NCBI GenBank assembly: GCA_947501695.1
Contig: CANMWO010000003.1
Span: 87,001 to 151,000 of the forward strand
Source of the DNA: an uncultured Sphingomonadaceae bacterium
GTDB taxonomy: Bacteria > Pseudomonadota > Alphaproteobacteria > Sphingomonadales > Sphingomonadaceae
Direction of reading: 5' to 3'
Length of the DNA: 64,000 nt
The position numbers were made by a program, and so were the translations under genes. Each line of letters starts with the position of its first letter. Position 1 is the stretch's first letter. The notes under the pieces are model-generated. The model worked only from the letters and a program-made list of their open reading frames with translations, made no database searches and was not told where the DNA came from. This document shows, piece by piece, positions 15,963 to 25,015 of the stretch.

Positions 15963-16937
15963 ATGAAATCTCTAACCAAGTCTTTGCTGTTTGCCACGGT
16001 CCTGCTTTCCGCTTGTTCGGTCAGTGATAATGAGCCCACTATCGGTGATGGGGAAGGCACTGCAAAAGACGCCAGCTATTCAACCGGACTTGCCCAAGAG
16101 ACACAAGCGGGATTGGTCGACTGCGGAAGTGGTTCCCGAATCAGCGCTGTCGGTACAATAACAAGTAACGACGGTAAGGCATGGACCGTTCCCGCCAAAA
16201 CACATTTTGATACAGCTCCCAAAGCCACCGATCTCCATAATGAATGTGGAGGCGAAACGCTTGCCAACTTAGAAGCTCTTGATCTTGCATCAGTTCCCCT
16301 CATGGATGCAGGCGGGAATGAAGAATTTACCTTCTACATTTTTGCTGACAATTACTTTGAGCTTTATGTGAATGGAAAACTTCTGGCCGTCGATCCCGTG
16401 CCCTTCACACCTTTTAATTCCAACGTCGTTCGTTTCAAGGCATCAAGACCCGTGACAATCGCATTGATGGGCGTTGATTGGGAAGAAAATCCGGGAATTG
16501 GTTCCGAATAGAACCGGAACAGTTCCTATTTTCCCGGGGATGCCGGGCTGGTCGCACATTTGCAGGATGCTTCAGGTCAAACAGTCGTAGTCACCGATGA
16601 CAGTTGGAGTGCCCAGACTTTCTACACAGCACCCTTGAACGATCGCTCCTGTCTCGTCGATACGGATAATGTACGGGACAGCTCATCCTGTGCCACCGAA
16701 GGCAGTAGCGACGGAACCAGAAGGTCAGCGGCCTTTTGGCAAATTCCGGTCAATTGGATGAAGGCTGAATTTGATGATACCGCTTGGCCCAGCGCAGTCA
16801 CTTACACCAACGATGTCGTTGGTGTGGATAACAAAAAGGCCTATACCAACTTTACTTCCGTATTCGATGGTGCAAATGTCGACGCCGAATTTATCTGGTC
16901 ATCAAATCTGGTGCTGATGCGCAAAACTATCGAATGA
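15963..16937 (+). pseudogene. secreted lipoprotein gene interrupted by one in-frame amber codon
   Basis: The upstream part (15963-16511) encodes a lipoprotein of 182 residues: signal peptide with lipobox LSAC (Cys18), then a region with a beta-sandwich feel (FTFYIFADNYFELYVNGKLL) like carbohydrate- or PA14-type domains. It stops at TAG 16509-16511. Exactly the same frame stays open from 16512 to TGA at 16935-16937 and reads sensibly across the stop (SE-stop-NRNSSYFPGDAGLV...QDASGQTVVVTDDSW). The intact gene would have 325 codons. One nonsense change explains the break. Both parts keep coding character, so the event is recent, or the amber is sometimes read through. Confidence 0.75.
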
Positions 16938-16997
16938 AATTCCCCCAACTATGACTTATTCACCACACTTCGTTTCTCAAACTGGAGTATTGATCAC

Positions 16998-17579
16998 ATG
17001 AAAAATCATATGTTCGTTGCAACATTGGCGTTAGTAGTCACAGCTTGCTCGCAGGACAGCGCAACGCAGGAGGCCGACGCCAGCCAGGTTGAAACAAGTG
17101 TAAATGCCGATGCGGTTGAAATTGCGTTGATCGATCCTCTCGACAGTACCACCAATGAATATTGTCTCGACATCGCTGGTGGGCGGGAAAGCGTTGATCC
17201 GGCCAATGGGTTGCAAGGCCATACTTGCTATAGCTATACTGACAACCTGGGCACGGACCAGGTTTTTGATGCAAGCCGCATCGCAGACAGTGCCCTTGTC
17301 ATGCCCGAATATGACGTCTGTGTTGCCGTTTCCGGTACAGATATTTCACTTTCCGCTTGTGATAATAGTGAGACGCAGAAAATCAGTTTTGGTGAAGACG
17401 GCACAATCAAGCCTGTCGCTTCTCCCACAATGTGCTTTACACTGGCGGCTGACACACGGTCCGGTAAAAGCAATGTCCACCAGATTAAGAAACTGTCCTT
17501 GGAGAGCTGCTCAGATGAGAAGGCTGCGTACCAGAAATGGCGGACAAGAAACAGTGATGACACTCCGAACAAGAGTTGA
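16998..17579 (+). CDS. lipoprotein with ricin-type beta-trefoil lectin-like domain
   Basis: 193 residues. Signal peptide with lipobox VTAC (Cys17), an Asp/Glu/Ser-rich linker, then a domain with repeated Cys pairs and a C-terminal QKW (AAYQKWRTR), the QxW hallmark of ricin B-type lectin repeats; LDIAGG and VCVAVSG are equivalent subdomain starts. Such domains bind sugars at the cell surface. GGAG lies 10 nt before the ATG. It follows the amber-interrupted lipoprotein gene by 60 bases, and both may have served the same surface function. Confidence 0.65.
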   Translation: MKNHMFVATLALVVTACSQDSATQEADASQVETSVNADAVEIALIDPLDSTTNEYCLDIAGGRESVDPANGLQGHTCYSYTDNLGTDQVFDASRIADSALVMPEYDVCVAVSGTDISLSACDNSETQKISFGEDGTIKPVASPTMCFTLAADTRSGKSNVHQIKKLSLESCSDEKAAYQKWRTRNSDDTPNKS

Positions 17580-17606
17580 TGGACAAACGTTTGGATAGCG
17601 TGATTG

Positions 17607-17674
17607 AACGTCCGCTTTTGCGCCCAAAGCGGACGTTAGCGCTGTGTCAGCAATATCCCGAAAGCGGACATTAG
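17607..17674 (+). repeat. dispersed palindromic repeat, composite A+B copy (copy g)
   Basis: Unit A: ACGTCCGCTTT, loop TGCGCC, AAAGCGGACGT (perfect 11-bp arms). Unit B follows after TAGCGCTG and ends GCGGACATTAG. It lies in the 359-base gap 17580-17938, where I see no gene. Confidence 0.9.
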
Positions 17675-17938
17675 ATTGTTGAACTAGGGCGGTTTACTTA
17701 CCGCAATTGCTTGATTGCGATGACGTAGACATGGGTTTCTGGGTATTGATCAAGCTCCAAATGCATAAGCGACAATCCATTATCCAACAGAATTTGGATA
17801 TTTGCAGACACATGGCCGGTGACAAATGGTCTCTGGGGCACAGTTCACACAAACAGTAAAAGCTAAGTTACGGAAACTTAGGTACTAAATCGGTGACCAA
17901 CTTACGTCGCTGGAGATGTCTGAAATCGGGGAAAGAAA

Positions 17939-18013
17939 TGGTGCTGCTAGGGAGAATTGAACTCCCGACCTCGTCATTACCAATGACGCGCTCTACCACT
18001 GAGCTACAGCAGC
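17939..18013 (-). tRNA. tRNA-Thr (anticodon GGT)
   Basis: Minus-strand cloverleaf: acceptor stem GCTGCTG with TAGCAGC (one G-T pair), D-arm AGCTCAGTGGTAGAGC, anticodon stem CGTCA/TGACG with loop TTGGTAA giving anticodon GGT, T-arm GGGAG-TTCAATT-CTCCC, discriminator A, and CCA encoded at 17939-17941. It reads ACC/ACT threonine codons. Confidence 0.95.
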
Positions 18014-18118
18014 ACGAATTTCGTTGCCGGAGCCATCTGCTCCAAGCCCCGCGCCTATGGCGAAATGGTTAAGGACTTGTCAAGCGGAGTTGCATTTTTG
18101 ATGGGACGCTGGCAAATA

Positions 18119-18262
18119 ATGTCGATGCCCAAGCCACAACCCAAGTCTGAAAAACAGCGTAAAGAGGCCGCTAAGGCCGAGCGGCTTACCGAGCAATTGC
18201 GCTCTAATCTGAGGCGACGCAAAGCGCAGGCCAAGGATTTAAAGGGCGAAGACGCAAATTAG
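18119..18262 (+). CDS. small basic coiled protein, unknown function
   Basis: 47 residues, Lys/Arg/Glu/Ala-rich (MSMPKPQPKSEKQRKEAAKA...), predicted as one charged helix. I recall similar short proteins in sphingomonad genomes but no known function. The ATG at 18119 is preferred; in-frame ATGs at 18101 and 18125 are possible. It is convergent with the thioesterase gene. Confidence 0.55.
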   Translation: MSMPKPQPKSEKQRKEAAKAERLTEQLRSNLRRRKAQAKDLKGEDAN

Positions 18263-18269
18263 ATCTTGG

Positions 18270-18755
18270 CTATGCCGTAATACCAGCCCGTTCTGGTGCG
18301 ATAGTCTCAAACTCTGTTACCGCATCGATGAAGCTTTGCGCGACTGGCGTTACTTCTTCCGTCGCCGGGTCAAACCAGACATAGGTCAGTTTCACCACGT
18401 TCAGTAGCATATTGTCGCGTACAATATGAGCGATGGCAGAATAGCTGGTCCGGCCGAATCGGGTGATACGCAGACATACGTCGATCAGGTCATCGGCCTT
18501 CGCAGGCGCGAGGAAATCGACTTCTGCGTGCCGCACCCAATTGTCGCCGCCAAACAGCTCCATAAACTTGCCGAGCGAATCTTCATTCCCTTTGGCTCCT
18601 ACCAGCATGCGGAAATATTCGGTCACGCCGATATCAGCAAAGGCGAGATAATTTGCGTTAAATACAATGCCCTGCATATCCGCCTCGGCATAGCGCACAC
18701 GGACGGGGGTGATCAGGCGAAACCCTTCGCGCGGGTCTTTGGTGTCTGTTGTCAT
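18270..18755 (-). CDS. acyl-CoA thioesterase, hot-dog (4HBT/YbgC) family
   Basis: 161-residue single hot-dog domain. The N-terminal RVRYAEADMQGIVFNANYLAF is the YbgC-type signature strand and helix; its Asp (D27 in AEADMQG) is the usual catalytic acid. Family members hydrolyse acyl-CoA thioesters. It stands alone, convergent with the small gene at 18119. Confidence 0.85.
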   Translation of the reverse strand: MTTDTKDPREGFRLITPVRVRYAEADMQGIVFNANYLAFADIGVTEYFRMLVGAKGNEDSLGKFMELFGGDNWVRHAEVDFLAPAKADDLIDVCLRITRFGRTSYSAIAHIVRDNMLLNVVKLTYVWFDPATEEVTPVAQSFIDAVTEFETIAPERAGITA

Positions 18756-18777
18756 ACTGGAAATTGTCCGTAGATAT

Positions 18778-18857
18778 CTGGGCTCCGCATATGATGCGGA
18801 GCCCAGGATGAGAATGTGTGACAGATAAACCTAAGCTCCCCATCAAGTGCGGAGCAC
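18778..18857. repeat. pair of related hairpins between thioesterase and aminopeptidase genes
   Basis: A perfect 13-bp stem CTGGGCTCCGCAT / ATGCGGAGCCCAG (18778-18806, loop ATG) is followed 28 bases later by an imperfect relative, GCTCCCCAT ... TGCGGAGC (18835-18855). The arms share GCTCC.CAT and TGCGGAGC, so they look like two copies of one short palindrome. No T-run follows, so this is not a typical terminator. Confidence 0.6.
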
Positions 18858-18869
18858 AAGCTCAATGGG

Positions 18870-20657
18870 TCATAGTGCCGCTGTTTGCTCTTTGAGCCAA
18901 CCCAGCGCGTCGCCTTCGACCTGCGGCCCGACAATATCGAGCACTTGTGCATGATAATCATCAACCCACTGGCGCTGATTTTCGGACAAGATGGAGACAT
19001 CAATCAGTCGTCGGTCCAGCGGTGCGAAGGTCAGTGTTTCAAAACCAAGCATGTCCTGCTCCGCCCCGGCGACCTTGCGTTCCTCGACGAGGATCAAATT
19101 TTCGATGCGAATGCCGAAAGCATCGTCCTTATAATAGCCCGGCTCATTGGAGCAGATCATGCCCGCAACCAGTGGCTCGGCAAACCCGCCGAAGGCAGCA
19201 ATGCGTTGTGGCCCTTCATGCACCGACAGATATGCGCCGACGCCATGACCTGTGCCGTGGGCGTAATCAACACCATCGGCCCAGAGATATTGCCGTGCCA
19301 ATATGTCGAGCTGTCCGCCTGTGGTTCCCTTCGGGAAGACGGCCTTGGCCAGCGCGATATGACCTTGCAAAACTTGCGTATAGCGCTTGATCATTTCCTC
19401 TGTGGGCTCTCCCACAGCCATAGTCCGCGTCACATCGGTGGTGCCGTCGCGATATTGCCCGCCGCTATCAACCAGATAGAGCGTGCCGGTTTCAATCTTG
19501 CGATTGGTTTCCTCGTTCACGCTATAGTGGCACAGCGCGCCGTTGGGACCAGCGCCAGAAATGGTCCGGAAAGACAGGTCCATCAGCTTATCGGATTGCC
19601 CGCGAAATTCAGCCAGCTTAGCCGCAACTGACAATTCGTCATGACCGCCTTTGGGAGCTTCCTGTGAGAACCAGTGCAGAAATTGACTCAGCGCCGCGCC
19701 GTCGCGTGCCTGGGCCGCCTTATGGCCGTTTACCTCCGTGTCATTTTTGATCGCTTTGGCAAGAATTGTCGGATCGCGCTTTTTGACGATATGCGCGCCA
19801 GCCCCTTCGAGCTGTCCAAAGATCGCGGCGACGGATCGCTCCGGATCAACACCAATTTTCTGACCGTCATATTCCGCCAAAGCATCGGGAAATTCGCTGT
19901 AATCCCGCAGTGCAACGGCATTGCCCAGATGCACACGTACATCATCGGTCAGTTTTTCCGGCGCGACAAATAGCTCAGCATTGCCATCGGCTTTTACAAT
20001 CGCATAACCGCGTGGAACCGGCGTATTACTGATATCCTTGCCGCGAATATTGAATGCCCAGGCAACAGAATCGAGCGCCGCAATAACCGTCGCGTCTAGC
20101 CCTTCGTCCTTCAACCATGCGGCAATATCTGCACGCTTGTCTGCTGCACTTTTGCCAGCAAATTCATCCGGCTGCACATCTAGTTTCGCCAATGATGGTT
20201 CTGGCTGATCTTCCCAAACGGCATCAATGGGATTCGTTTTAACCGCTATCAGTTTGGCCTTTTGCTTAGCCAATTTCGCTTCGGCTGATTTCGCCCAATC
20301 CTGCGTGTGCAACCAGGCATCATAGCCAATAGAAGAGCCTTCAGGCGCGTTTGCGCCGAGCCAGTCAATGACACTTTGATCTGCGGTACCAACATATTCA
20401 TAAAGTTTGCCATCCACCTGATCGCGCACTTGAATGGTGTAGCGCCCATCGATGAATATCGCCGCTTTGTCCTTGAGCACAACTGCCGAACCCGCCGATC
20501 CACCAAAGCCGGTGAGCCAGGAAAGGCGCTGCGCATAATCACCAACATATTCGCTCATATGCTCATCACAAATCGGTACGACAAAGCCGTCCAGCCCGTC
20601 TTTTACCATTTGCTCGCGCAGGGCGGCGAGCCTTGTTTCATACGTGGACATTAACAT
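18870..20657 (-). CDS. Xaa-Pro aminopeptidase (aminopeptidase P, M24B)
   Basis: 595 residues with the three-domain layout of the long aminopeptidase P class: two creatinase-like N-terminal domains (about 1-300) and the pita-bread metalloprotease domain (about 310-540). Metal ligands are visible as Asp in LVDSGGQYRDGTTDVTR, His in HGTGHGVGAYLSVHEGP, and Glu in CSNEPGYY and IRIENL. It removes N-terminal residues preceding proline, in the cytoplasm. An AAGGAG 11 nt upstream supports the start at 20657; ATG 20651 is also possible. It diverges from a prolyl oligopeptidase, so two proline-directed peptidases share this promoter gap. Confidence 0.93.
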   Translation of the reverse strand: MLMSTYETRLAALREQMVKDGLDGFVVPICDEHMSEYVGDYAQRLSWLTGFGGSAGSAVVLKDKAAIFIDGRYTIQVRDQVDGKLYEYVGTADQSVIDWLGANAPEGSSIGYDAWLHTQDWAKSAEAKLAKQKAKLIAVKTNPIDAVWEDQPEPSLAKLDVQPDEFAGKSAADKRADIAAWLKDEGLDATVIAALDSVAWAFNIRGKDISNTPVPRGYAIVKADGNAELFVAPEKLTDDVRVHLGNAVALRDYSEFPDALAEYDGQKIGVDPERSVAAIFGQLEGAGAHIVKKRDPTILAKAIKNDTEVNGHKAAQARDGAALSQFLHWFSQEAPKGGHDELSVAAKLAEFRGQSDKLMDLSFRTISGAGPNGALCHYSVNEETNRKIETGTLYLVDSGGQYRDGTTDVTRTMAVGEPTEEMIKRYTQVLQGHIALAKAVFPKGTTGGQLDILARQYLWADGVDYAHGTGHGVGAYLSVHEGPQRIAAFGGFAEPLVAGMICSNEPGYYKDDAFGIRIENLILVEERKVAGAEQDMLGFETLTFAPLDRRLIDVSILSENQRQWVDDYHAQVLDIVGPQVEGDALGWLKEQTAAL

Positions 20658-20746
20658 CGGCTGCGAAACTCCTTGAATTAGCTGCTCGGCAAACACATAG
20701 GTGTTTCAGACGATTTCCGCCACCAATTTCCCCAAAGAGAGGCGTT

Positions 20747-22903
20747 ATGAAACAGATATTTTTACCGCTGATACTGGCTGCCAATCTGGTTGCGACACCG
20801 GCTTTCGCTGAATCTAAAACAGAAGAGACCATGAAAAAAATGGAAAAACCACCTGTCGCTGAGCAGCGGCCTCATAGCTATGAACGCCACGGCTATACGA
20901 TTAGCGATCCTTATCACTGGCTGAAAGATCAGAGTTATCCCAAGGTCGATGACGAGGATGTACTCGATTATCTGAAAGAAGAGAATAAGTGGTTCGAGCA
21001 GAATATGGCAGGGCAAAAAGCGCTGACGGACGAGCTGTTCAAAGAAATGAAGGCCCGGATCAAAGAAGACGAAAGCTCGGTCCCACAGAAAGATGGCGAT
21101 TGGATCTATTGGGCGAAGTTTGAAGAGGGCATGCAATATAAGCAGCATTATCGGAAATCCGTTTCCGGCGGTGCAGATGTTCTGATGATCGACGAAAATG
21201 AGCTGGCCAAGGATAAGGAATATTTCCGGCTGGGCGCGATGTCGGTTAGCCCCGACGGCAAGCTGCTGGCGTTTTCCGTCGATGATACCGGCGCTGAGCG
21301 GTTCGAGGCGCGGATCAAAAATCTCGAAACTGGCGAGATGCTGCCGGACGTCATTCCTGGCACTCTTTCAAGTTTGGTTTGGTCGGCGGATTCCAAAAAC
21401 TTGCTCTATGGTTTGGCCAATGAAAACTGGCGCACCGACAATGCACGCATGCATGTGATTGGCAGCGATCCCAAAGATGATATCGAACTGTATAAGGAAA
21501 ATCAGGACGGCTTTACCGTTGGCATTGGCCTCACCCATTCGGAAAAATACATCGTCATCGCCACCGGTGACAATGAAACAAGCGAAGTGCGTCTGGTTCC
21601 AACCGACAATCCGACGGCCGAACAATTGCTGATTTCTCCGCGCAAAAAGGGCCGCGAATATTCGGTCGAGGAACATGAAGGGAAACTTTATATCCTCACC
21701 AATGATGACCATGTGAATTTCCGTTTGGCGACCGCATCGCTGGATAAGCCCAGCGAGTGGGCAACGCTTATCGCTGGTTCAGACGAATTTTACCTGACCG
21801 ACATGACCCCATTTAAGGACTTTTATGTTACCGAAGGCCGCGACAATGGTCTCGATCAAGTCGAGATCCGTTCCTATGCCGATCCATCGAAGATAGAACG
21901 CATCGCTTTTCCCGAAGCCAGCTACAATGCCGGACTCGATGACAATCCGGAATATGAAGTCAGCAAGCTGCGGCTGGGTTATGAATCGATGGTCACTCCG
22001 GATACGGTCTACGACTATACGCTGGCCGACCAAACGTTGGAAACGCTGAAGGTTCAGGAAATTCCTTCTGGCTATGATGCCAGCCAGTACACCACCGAGC
22101 GTCTGACCATAAAGGCACGCGACGGGGCGATGGTTCCGGTGTCGCTTGTGTATAAGAATGGCACCAAAATAGATGGCAGCACGCCGCTGCATCTCTATGC
22201 TTATGGCGCTTATGGCTATGCCGTCCCGCCGAGCTTTTCAACGACGCGGCTATCGCTGGTTGACCGCGGCTTTGTCTATGCCATTGCCCATATCCGCGGT
22301 GGTGATGATCTTGGCCGCAACTGGTATCTGCAAGGCAAGCTGATGCAGCGCACCAACACGTTCAACGATTTTGTCGACGTCGCTAAAGGCCTCGCCGACA
22401 AAGGCTATACCGCCAAGGGCCGGCTCAGCGCTTCCGGCGGCTCGGCAGGTGGCGAGCTAATGGGCGCGATCGTCAACAGCGATCCTGGTCTATGGGGCGC
22501 AATTGTCGCCCATGTTCCCTTTGTCGATGTGCTCAATACGATGCAGGACGAAAGCCTGCCCCTCACCCCCGGCGAGTGGCCGGAATGGGGCAATCCGATT
22601 ACGGATAAAGCAGCGTTTGAATATATCCGCAGCTATTCTCCTTATGATCAGGTGAGCGCGCAAAATTATCCGCCGATGCTAATTACGGGCGGTCTCAACG
22701 ACCCGCGTGTGACCTATTGGGAGCCAGCAAAATGGGCGGCTAAACTGCGCGCAACCAAGACGGATGATAATATCCTGTTGCTCAAAACCAATATGGGCGC
22801 GGGCCATGGCGGCAAGTCTGGTCGCTGGAATCGGATCGAAGAAACGGCCGAGGAATTTGCGTTTATCTTATGGCAAATGGGCGTGACAGATTCGCAGAAA
22901 TGA
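20747..22903 (+). CDS. prolyl oligopeptidase family serine peptidase (S9A)
   Basis: 718 residues. The signal peptide (MKQIFLPLILAANLVATPAFA) indicates a periplasmic enzyme. An N-terminal seven-bladed propeller (about 60-440) is followed by the alpha/beta hydrolase domain with catalytic Ser566 (SGGSAGGELM), Asp652 (GGLNDPRV) and His687 (GAGHGG). S9A peptidases cleave after proline, or after basic residues in oligopeptidase B, in short peptides. The start at 20747 follows AGAGAGG; the upstream extension lacks coding character. The stop overlaps the next gene (ATGA). Confidence 0.93.
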   Translation: MKQIFLPLILAANLVATPAFAESKTEETMKKMEKPPVAEQRPHSYERHGYTISDPYHWLKDQSYPKVDDEDVLDYLKEENKWFEQNMAGQKALTDELFKEMKARIKEDESSVPQKDGDWIYWAKFEEGMQYKQHYRKSVSGGADVLMIDENELAKDKEYFRLGAMSVSPDGKLLAFSVDDTGAERFEARIKNLETGEMLPDVIPGTLSSLVWSADSKNLLYGLANENWRTDNARMHVIGSDPKDDIELYKENQDGFTVGIGLTHSEKYIVIATGDNETSEVRLVPTDNPTAEQLLISPRKKGREYSVEEHEGKLYILTNDDHVNFRLATASLDKPSEWATLIAGSDEFYLTDMTPFKDFYVTEGRDNGLDQVEIRSYADPSKIERIAFPEASYNAGLDDNPEYEVSKLRLGYESMVTPDTVYDYTLADQTLETLKVQEIPSGYDASQYTTERLTIKARDGAMVPVSLVYKNGTKIDGSTPLHLYAYGAYGYAVPPSFSTTRLSLVDRGFVYAIAHIRGGDDLGRNWYLQGKLMQRTNTFNDFVDVAKGLADKGYTAKGRLSASGGSAGGELMGAIVNSDPGLWGAIVAHVPFVDVLNTMQDESLPLTPGEWPEWGNPITDKAAFEYIRSYSPYDQVSAQNYPPMLITGGLNDPRVTYWEPAKWAAKLRATKTDDNILLLKTNMGAGHGGKSGRWNRIEETAEEFAFILWQMGVTDSQK

Positions 22904-23298
22904 GTGAGCATTTCCTAGAGATTGTTGCGCAGCCGGAAGACATTGACGAACTCGGCCACGTTAATAATGCGGTCTGGGTCCGCTGGATTCAGGAGATGGC
23001 GACAGCCCATTGGCAGGCGATAGCTCCACCGGAATATATCGAGCGCTATATCTGGGTCGTGAGCCGGCATGAAATTGACTATCGCGGCAATGTCAGTGCC
23101 GGCGAGACCGTCACCGGCCGCACATGGATTTCCGAGCCACCGAAGGGTGCACGTTTCTGGCGCAATGTCAGTTTTGCAGGAGCCGATGGCAAGTTGAAGG
23201 TATCAGCCAAAACCAATTGGGCGATTATCGATCAGAAAAGCGGTAGGCCAGTCCGCGTGCCTCCACAGTTAGTGGATTTGTTCCTCTCTTCAGAATAA
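22900..23298 (+). CDS. acyl-CoA thioesterase, hot-dog (4HBT) family
   Basis: 132 residues from the ATG that overlaps the peptidase stop. EDIDELGHVNNAVWVRWIQEM is the 4HBT signature with Asp/His/Asn at the active site; the rest fits one hot-dog fold. It is the second thioesterase of the window and is distinct in sequence from the one at 18270. Coupling to a periplasmic peptidase gives no clear functional link. Confidence 0.85.
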   Translation: MSEHFLEIVAQPEDIDELGHVNNAVWVRWIQEMATAHWQAIAPPEYIERYIWVVSRHEIDYRGNVSAGETVTGRTWISEPPKGARFWRNVSFAGADGKLKVSAKTNWAIIDQKSGRPVRVPPQLVDLFLSSE

Positions 23299-23302
23299 AT
23301 AT

Positions 23303-24271
23303 TCAGGGCGCCGGGATTGGCGTCACCGGACCAAGCGGCGATGGTTGATCGACCCGCTCTCCTTCGGCTGTACGCAATTGTTGCGGCTCTAATATCGCGG
23401 CTGTTTCAATCACATCCAATGCGCGCCGCGCTTCATTATAGCGACGTGCTTTTTCCATCCATTGACCAGACAGCTCGTCGCTATCGGTGCTGCCGGGCAT
23501 TTTATCAATCTCTGCAATCGCGGCATCGACATTGCCATTTTCGACAAAGCGCTTGGCGCGGATCAATCGTTGTTGCGGTATGGGAGAAGGCGTTCCATCG
23601 CGGCGAACCACAAATAATTCGGACATTTCCTTTTTCAGATCAGTCCAGAAACCCTTTCCGGATGACCCGCTCGTCAATGCGGGGCCGATATCATCCAGTC
23701 CCGTTGCTAATTCTTCCTGCGTCACAGGCGCGCGCGATGCGTTGATAATTGTTGTCACAGCTTTAGGCTGTGCGTCGGCGAAACGCAGGCGTAGTTGTGA
23801 TTCAATATAACCAAGGGGCGACCCGCGATCGAGAGCGCGCCGCGCGGCGAAAGCGATGAGCAAGCCCTCTGCCCTTGCAGCATTTCCAGATGCGGCCTGT
23901 GCCTGAACATTGATTCGTGACAGCCGATCCTCAAGATCAGCCACCCGTACAGCCAATGCTCGTTCTTTGTCCGGTGTAAGTGCTGGAATTTCGGTTGGCA
24001 CCGGTTTGACCGGTGCTGGCGGCAATACCGTCCCATCCGCTTCGATCCGTTGTGCCAGAGCAGTTGCAGGATCGACTGTGACTTGCTCGGTTGTAGATCC
24101 AGCCGCGACAACAGCAGCTTCAGGCTCGGAATCAAAGGGATTATAACGTGAAAATAACCAGCCAGCGAGAATGGCCCCACCCACAAAGGCGACAACCATC
24201 AACACCAAAACATTGCGGGTCAAATTGCTTTTCCCGCCATTCGACGTGATTTTTTCATAGTCCCGGCTCAT
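23303..24271 (-). CDS. mitofilin/HemX-like inner-membrane protein
   Basis: 322 residues: short cytoplasmic N-terminus, one membrane helix (about 20-41, VLVLMVVAFVGGAILAGWLF), a Pro/Ala linker, a predicted coiled coil (about 100-140) and an alpha-helical domain to the C-terminus. Proteins of this shape, directly downstream of hemC and hemD in Alphaproteobacteria, belong to the mitofilin/HemX-like group (COG4223). They have been linked to cristae-like membrane organisation or heme metabolism; the exact role is not established. Confidence 0.7.
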   Translation of the reverse strand: MSRDYEKITSNGGKSNLTRNVLVLMVVAFVGGAILAGWLFSRYNPFDSEPEAAVVAAGSTTEQVTVDPATALAQRIEADGTVLPPAPVKPVPTEIPALTPDKERALAVRVADLEDRLSRINVQAQAASGNAARAEGLLIAFAARRALDRGSPLGYIESQLRLRFADAQPKAVTTIINASRAPVTQEELATGLDDIGPALTSGSSGKGFWTDLKKEMSELFVVRRDGTPSPIPQQRLIRAKRFVENGNVDAAIAEIDKMPGSTDSDELSGQWMEKARRYNEARRALDVIETAAILEPQQLRTAEGERVDQPSPLGPVTPIPAP

Positions 24272-24294
24272 GAAAGCTCCTCAGATACTGCCTG

Positions 24295-24325
24295 CGGGCT
24301 TCGGCCCGTCCCGTCGTCTCTACGA
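24295..24325. other. two small hairpins between hemD and the mitofilin-like gene
   Basis: CGGGC-TTCG-GCCCG (24295-24308, a stable UUCG-type tetraloop) is followed by GTCGT-CTCT-ACGAC (24312-24325), which runs into the end of hemD. No T-run is present. They may stabilise or process the hemC-hemD transcript. Confidence 0.45.
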
Positions 24326-25015
24326 CGACCCCGGTTCATGACATAGTCGTCCAGCCAAAGACAGTAAAGCATCGTCGGTCGGCTGCACTGCAGCGTCGAC
24401 ATTTTTCCAACCGTTTCCTGCCGCTTGCGCAATATTAGCGGATAGGGCTGCAACAGGATTGATTGACCGGTCGATATTCAGCCGGTCCATCTCGTCAGCC
24501 AATATGCTTGCGGCCCGGATCGAATAGAGCAGAACTACATTGCCCTGCCGAAGAGCAGCTTGCGCCATTTCGCCCAAAGGCAAGGCCCGCGCTTCATAGA
24601 CGCGGCTGAGCGTGATCTGTCGATCGGAGGAGACCAATTTGACGTGATCTTTACCGGTAAGTCTCAAGATACGGGGAAATTGACCGGAGGGCAGCGATTG
24701 CAAAAGCTCTTTAGCGCCGCTGTCGCCGATCACCGCAACGTTAAACCCCGCCTCCCGCGCCGCCACAGCAGTGGTTTCTCCTACCGCAAGTACCGGCAGT
24801 TGACTGTATTTTTGCAGTTTCGGCCCCGCATGTTTCACAGCGTTGCTGCTCGTCAACATCACTGCATCATATTCTGAAGGCGGCGGCGTGGCCCAAGCTA
24901 TCGGTTCGATAACAAACAGCGGATCGACAACAGTCGAAATATCTAACTCATAGGCACGTTTAGCGGTCTCATCGGCGCTGTCCCGCGGCCTCAAAATTAC
25001 AACCGACATCGTCAT
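24320..25015 (-). CDS. hemD: uroporphyrinogen-III synthase
   Basis: 231 residues. The family is poorly conserved, but ILRPRDSADETA at the N-terminus, MLTSSNAVKHAG and the YSIRAAS segment match the two-lobed HemD fold. It closes hydroxymethylbilane with inversion of ring D to give uroporphyrinogen III for heme and related tetrapyrroles. The start overlaps the hemC stop by 4 nt, so the two enzymes that act in sequence are translationally coupled. Confidence 0.85.
   Translation of the reverse strand: MTMSVVILRPRDSADETAKRAYELDISTVVDPLFVIEPIAWATPPPSEYDAVMLTSSNAVKHAGPKLQKYSQLPVLAVGETTAVAAREAGFNVAVIGDSGAKELLQSLPSGQFPRILRLTGKDHVKLVSSDRQITLSRVYEARALPLGEMAQAALRQGNVVLLYSIRAASILADEMDRLNIDRSINPVAALSANIAQAAGNGWKNVDAAVQPTDDALLSLAGRLCHEPGSS

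Noticed and set aside
16509-16511. Programmed amber read-through (pyrrolysine)
   Set aside because: No pyl genes or special tRNA are visible and such systems are not expected in this lineage; a nonsense mutation is simpler.
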